The notes beneath the pieces were generated by a model. That model did not search any database. It saw only the letters and a program-made list of their open reading frames with translations, and had not been told where the DNA came from. Of a stretch of DNA of 8,238 nt, positions 6,858-8,238 are shown in pieces (position 1 is the first letter of the stretch; the number at the start of each line of letters is the position of its first letter). A program made the translations under genes and the position numbers. Origin of the DNA: Oscillospiraceae bacterium (GTDB lineage Bacteria > Bacillota > Clostridia > Oscillospirales > Ruminococcaceae); the NCBI GenBank assembly GCA_016295545.1, contig JAEDLA010000058.1, positions 1-8,238 on the forward strand, read 5' to 3'.

Positions 6858-7937
6858 ATGAGAAAGTATAATGTCGGTATTATCGGAGCAACGGGCATGG
6901 TCGGACAGCGCTTTGCTATCCTCCTTGAAAATCACCCATGGTTTGAGGTTAAGCTCCTTGCAGCTTCACCAAGATCAGCAGGAAAAACTTATGAGGAAGC
7001 TGCCGGCAGCAGATGGAAAATGCAGTCTCCTATGCCTGAATCCATGAAGAATATGAAGCTCCTTGATGCTGTTGCAGATGTTGAGAAGATTGCTTCAGAG
7101 GTGGATTTCTGCTTCTGTGCCGTTGATATGAAAAAAGATGAGATAAAGGCTCTTGAAGAAAAGTACGCTAAGGCTGAGTGCCCTATCGTTTCAAATAATT
7201 CAGCTCACAGATTTACTCCCGATGTGCCTATGGTAGTGCCGGAGATCAATCCTGAGCATATTGAAATAATTGAGGCTCAGCGCAAAAGACTGGGTACAAA
7301 GAAAGGCTTTATTGCTGTCAAGTCAAACTGCTCCATTCAGAGCTATGTTCCTGCCCTTGAACCGCTGAGAAAGTTCGGCATCACAAAGGTGCTTGCCTGC
7401 ACATATCAGGCAATCTCAGGTGCAGGAAAGAACTTTGAGACATGGCCTGAAATGGTGGATAACCTTATCCCATACATCGGAGGAGAGGAAGAAAAGTCCG
7501 AACAGGAGCCGCTCAAGGTATGGGGTAAAATTGAGGGAGACAAAATCGTCAGTGCTTCATCACCTCAGATAACAACACAGTGCCTGAGAGTGCCCGTTTC
7601 TGACGGACATACGGCAGCTGTATTCGTATCCTTTGAGAATAAGCCCTCAAAGGAGGAGATACTTAAGCTCTGGGCTGATTTCAAGGGCGTTCCGCAGGAG
7701 CTTGAACTGCCCTCAGCACCCAAGCAGTTCATTCATTATTTTGAGGAGAATGACCGTCCTCAGGCTAAGCTTGACAGAAATCTTGAAAACGGAATGGCTG
7801 TTTCTACAGGCAGACTTCGTGAGGATTCACAGTATGACTATAAGTTTGTGTGCCTTTCACATAACACGTTAAGAGGAGCTGCCGGCGGCGGAGTTCTTCT
7901 TGCAGAGCTTCTTGCTGCAAAGGGATATTTTGACTGA
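6858..7937 (+). CDS. asd: Aspartate-semialdehyde dehydrogenase (archaeal/fungal-type family)
   Basis: Asd reduces aspartyl phosphate to aspartate semialdehyde with NADPH, the branch point for lysine/diaminopimelate, threonine and methionine. The 359-residue protein has the nucleotide-binding GATGMVGQRF (10-19), SNNSAHRF (112-119), the catalytic-cysteine motif SNCSIQS (C158), TYQAISGAG (182-190), RVPVSDGHT with substrate-binding R244 and catalytic H251, and a C-terminal HNTLRGAAGGGVL (335-347). The length, LDNLIPYI-type segment and LDRNLENGM resemble the archaeal/fungal ASADH family rather than the shorter-motif Bacillus or E. coli types. The start is ATG at 6858 with AAGGAGA (6844-6850) 7 nt upstream. 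The lysine riboswitch upstream independently supports the role. The catalytic set is complete. Confidence 0.96.
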   Translation: MRKYNVGIIGATGMVGQRFAILLENHPWFEVKLLAASPRSAGKTYEEAAGSRWKMQSPMPESMKNMKLLDAVADVEKIASEVDFCFCAVDMKKDEIKALEEKYAKAECPIVSNNSAHRFTPDVPMVVPEINPEHIEIIEAQRKRLGTKKGFIAVKSNCSIQSYVPALEPLRKFGITKVLACTYQAISGAGKNFETWPEMVDNLIPYIGGEEEKSEQEPLKVWGKIEGDKIVSASSPQITTQCLRVPVSDGHTAAVFVSFENKPSKEEILKLWADFKGVPQELELPSAPKQFIHYFEENDRPQAKLDRNLENGMAVSTGRLREDSQYDYKFVCLSHNTLRGAAGGGVLLAELLAAKGYFD

Positions 7938-7996
7938 GAAATAAGCACTGCTGAAGCAAGATAATATGAATATGGCAATATAATATCCATAAATAT

Positions 7997-8173
7997 CGGC
8001 GAAGCCGCAGGAGTGGGATTCCAAAGGGTATAAACCCTTTGGCAGGGGGTGAACGAGGGGGACGGCGTCCCCCTAACAAAGTAGTAAATCAAGCGCAGCG
8101 ATGATTTACGGACGCTACAGCATTACTTCCCTCGGCTTGACCGACAAATTAATTATCGATATTTAATCGCCGA
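7997..8173 (+). repeat. Dispersed hairpin-array repeat, copy D (full length, reference copy)
   Basis: This 177-bp unit lies sense behind asd. The hairpins in order are: CGGC-GAA-GCCG (7997-8007); CCAAAGGGT-ATAA-ACCCTTTGG (8021-8042); AGGGGGAC-GGC-GTCCCCCT (8056-8074); GTAAATCA/TGATTTAC (8084-8091/8102-8109, 10-nt loop with GCGCAGC). Then come the invariant 18-nt segment (8122-8139), TCGG/CCGA (8132-8144) and an AT-rich tail with ATCGAT. With the base at 7996 included, the ends read TCGGCGA and TCGCCGA, a 7-bp inverted repeat that suggests defined element borders. There is no open reading frame of note and no T-run after the hairpins. It occupies most of the 294 bp between asd and the next gene. 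Confidence 0.88.
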
Positions 8174-8231
8174 AATAATAACATTAACGCCTGTCTGATT
8201 CAGGCAAAAAATTCTGAAAGGGGTATTTATA

Positions 8232-8238
8232 ATGAAAA
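8232..8238 (+). CDS. Start of a further plus-strand gene, cut by the window end
   Basis: ATGAAAA at the very end is preceded by GAAAGGGG (8216-8223) with 8-nt spacing, a good ribosome binding site. Only Met-Lys can be read. A lysine-pathway gene such as dapA often follows asd, but that is a guess from context, and repeat D lies between them. Confidence 0.55.

Noticed and set aside
8189..8205. Hairpin GCCTG/CAGGC before the last gene as a terminator
   Set aside because: It is only 5 bp, followed by A rather than T on the plus strand, with no T-run on the other strand either.

Overview
The window looks like a chromosomal housekeeping segment from a low-to-medium GC Firmicute. The best guess is a Ruminococcus-like member of the Clostridia (Oscillospiraceae). 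This rests on the style of the promoters and AGGAGG ribosome binding sites, a lysine riboswitch ahead of asd, the protein family types, and the many GC-rich intergenic hairpin repeats. The species is an inference; no marker gene fixes it.

Layout. Positions 1-137 hold a dispersed hairpin-rich repeat (copy A), followed by about 150 bp without a clear gene. secA (286-3027, minus) encodes the Sec translocase motor, with its own promoter at 3093-3121. A second full repeat copy (B, 3155-3351) separates secA from a HAD phosphatase gene (3378-4022, minus). Then come tgt (4066-5196, minus) and queA (5446-6480, minus), the two enzymes that insert and modify preQ1 at tRNA position 34. The 249-bp gap between tgt and queA holds a 19-bp perfect hairpin and a short repeat derivative (copy C). 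Between queA and asd lies a compact divergent promoter region. On the plus strand a sigma-A-type promoter leads into a lysine (L-box) riboswitch and an intrinsic terminator, then asd (6858-7937, plus), an aspartate-semialdehyde dehydrogenase of the type known from archaea and fungi. A third repeat copy (D, 7997-8173) follows asd, and the first codons of another plus-strand gene begin at 8232.

How the genes work together. queA and tgt act in sequence in queuosine synthesis, and the phosphatase gene is probably co-transcribed with tgt (43-bp gap with its own ribosome binding site). asd feeds the lysine, diaminopimelate, threonine and methionine branches, and lysine should switch it off through premature termination. 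secA is an independent unit.

The most unusual content is the repeat family. Copies B and D align without gaps over 177 bp, apart from one 20-bp tandem duplication in B; my hand count gives 161 of 177 identical. Several differences among A, B, C and D are paired changes that keep hairpin stems intact. One 18-nt segment outside the main stems is invariant in A, B and D. I see no defence system, CRISPR array, tRNA, rRNA, transposase or phage gene.
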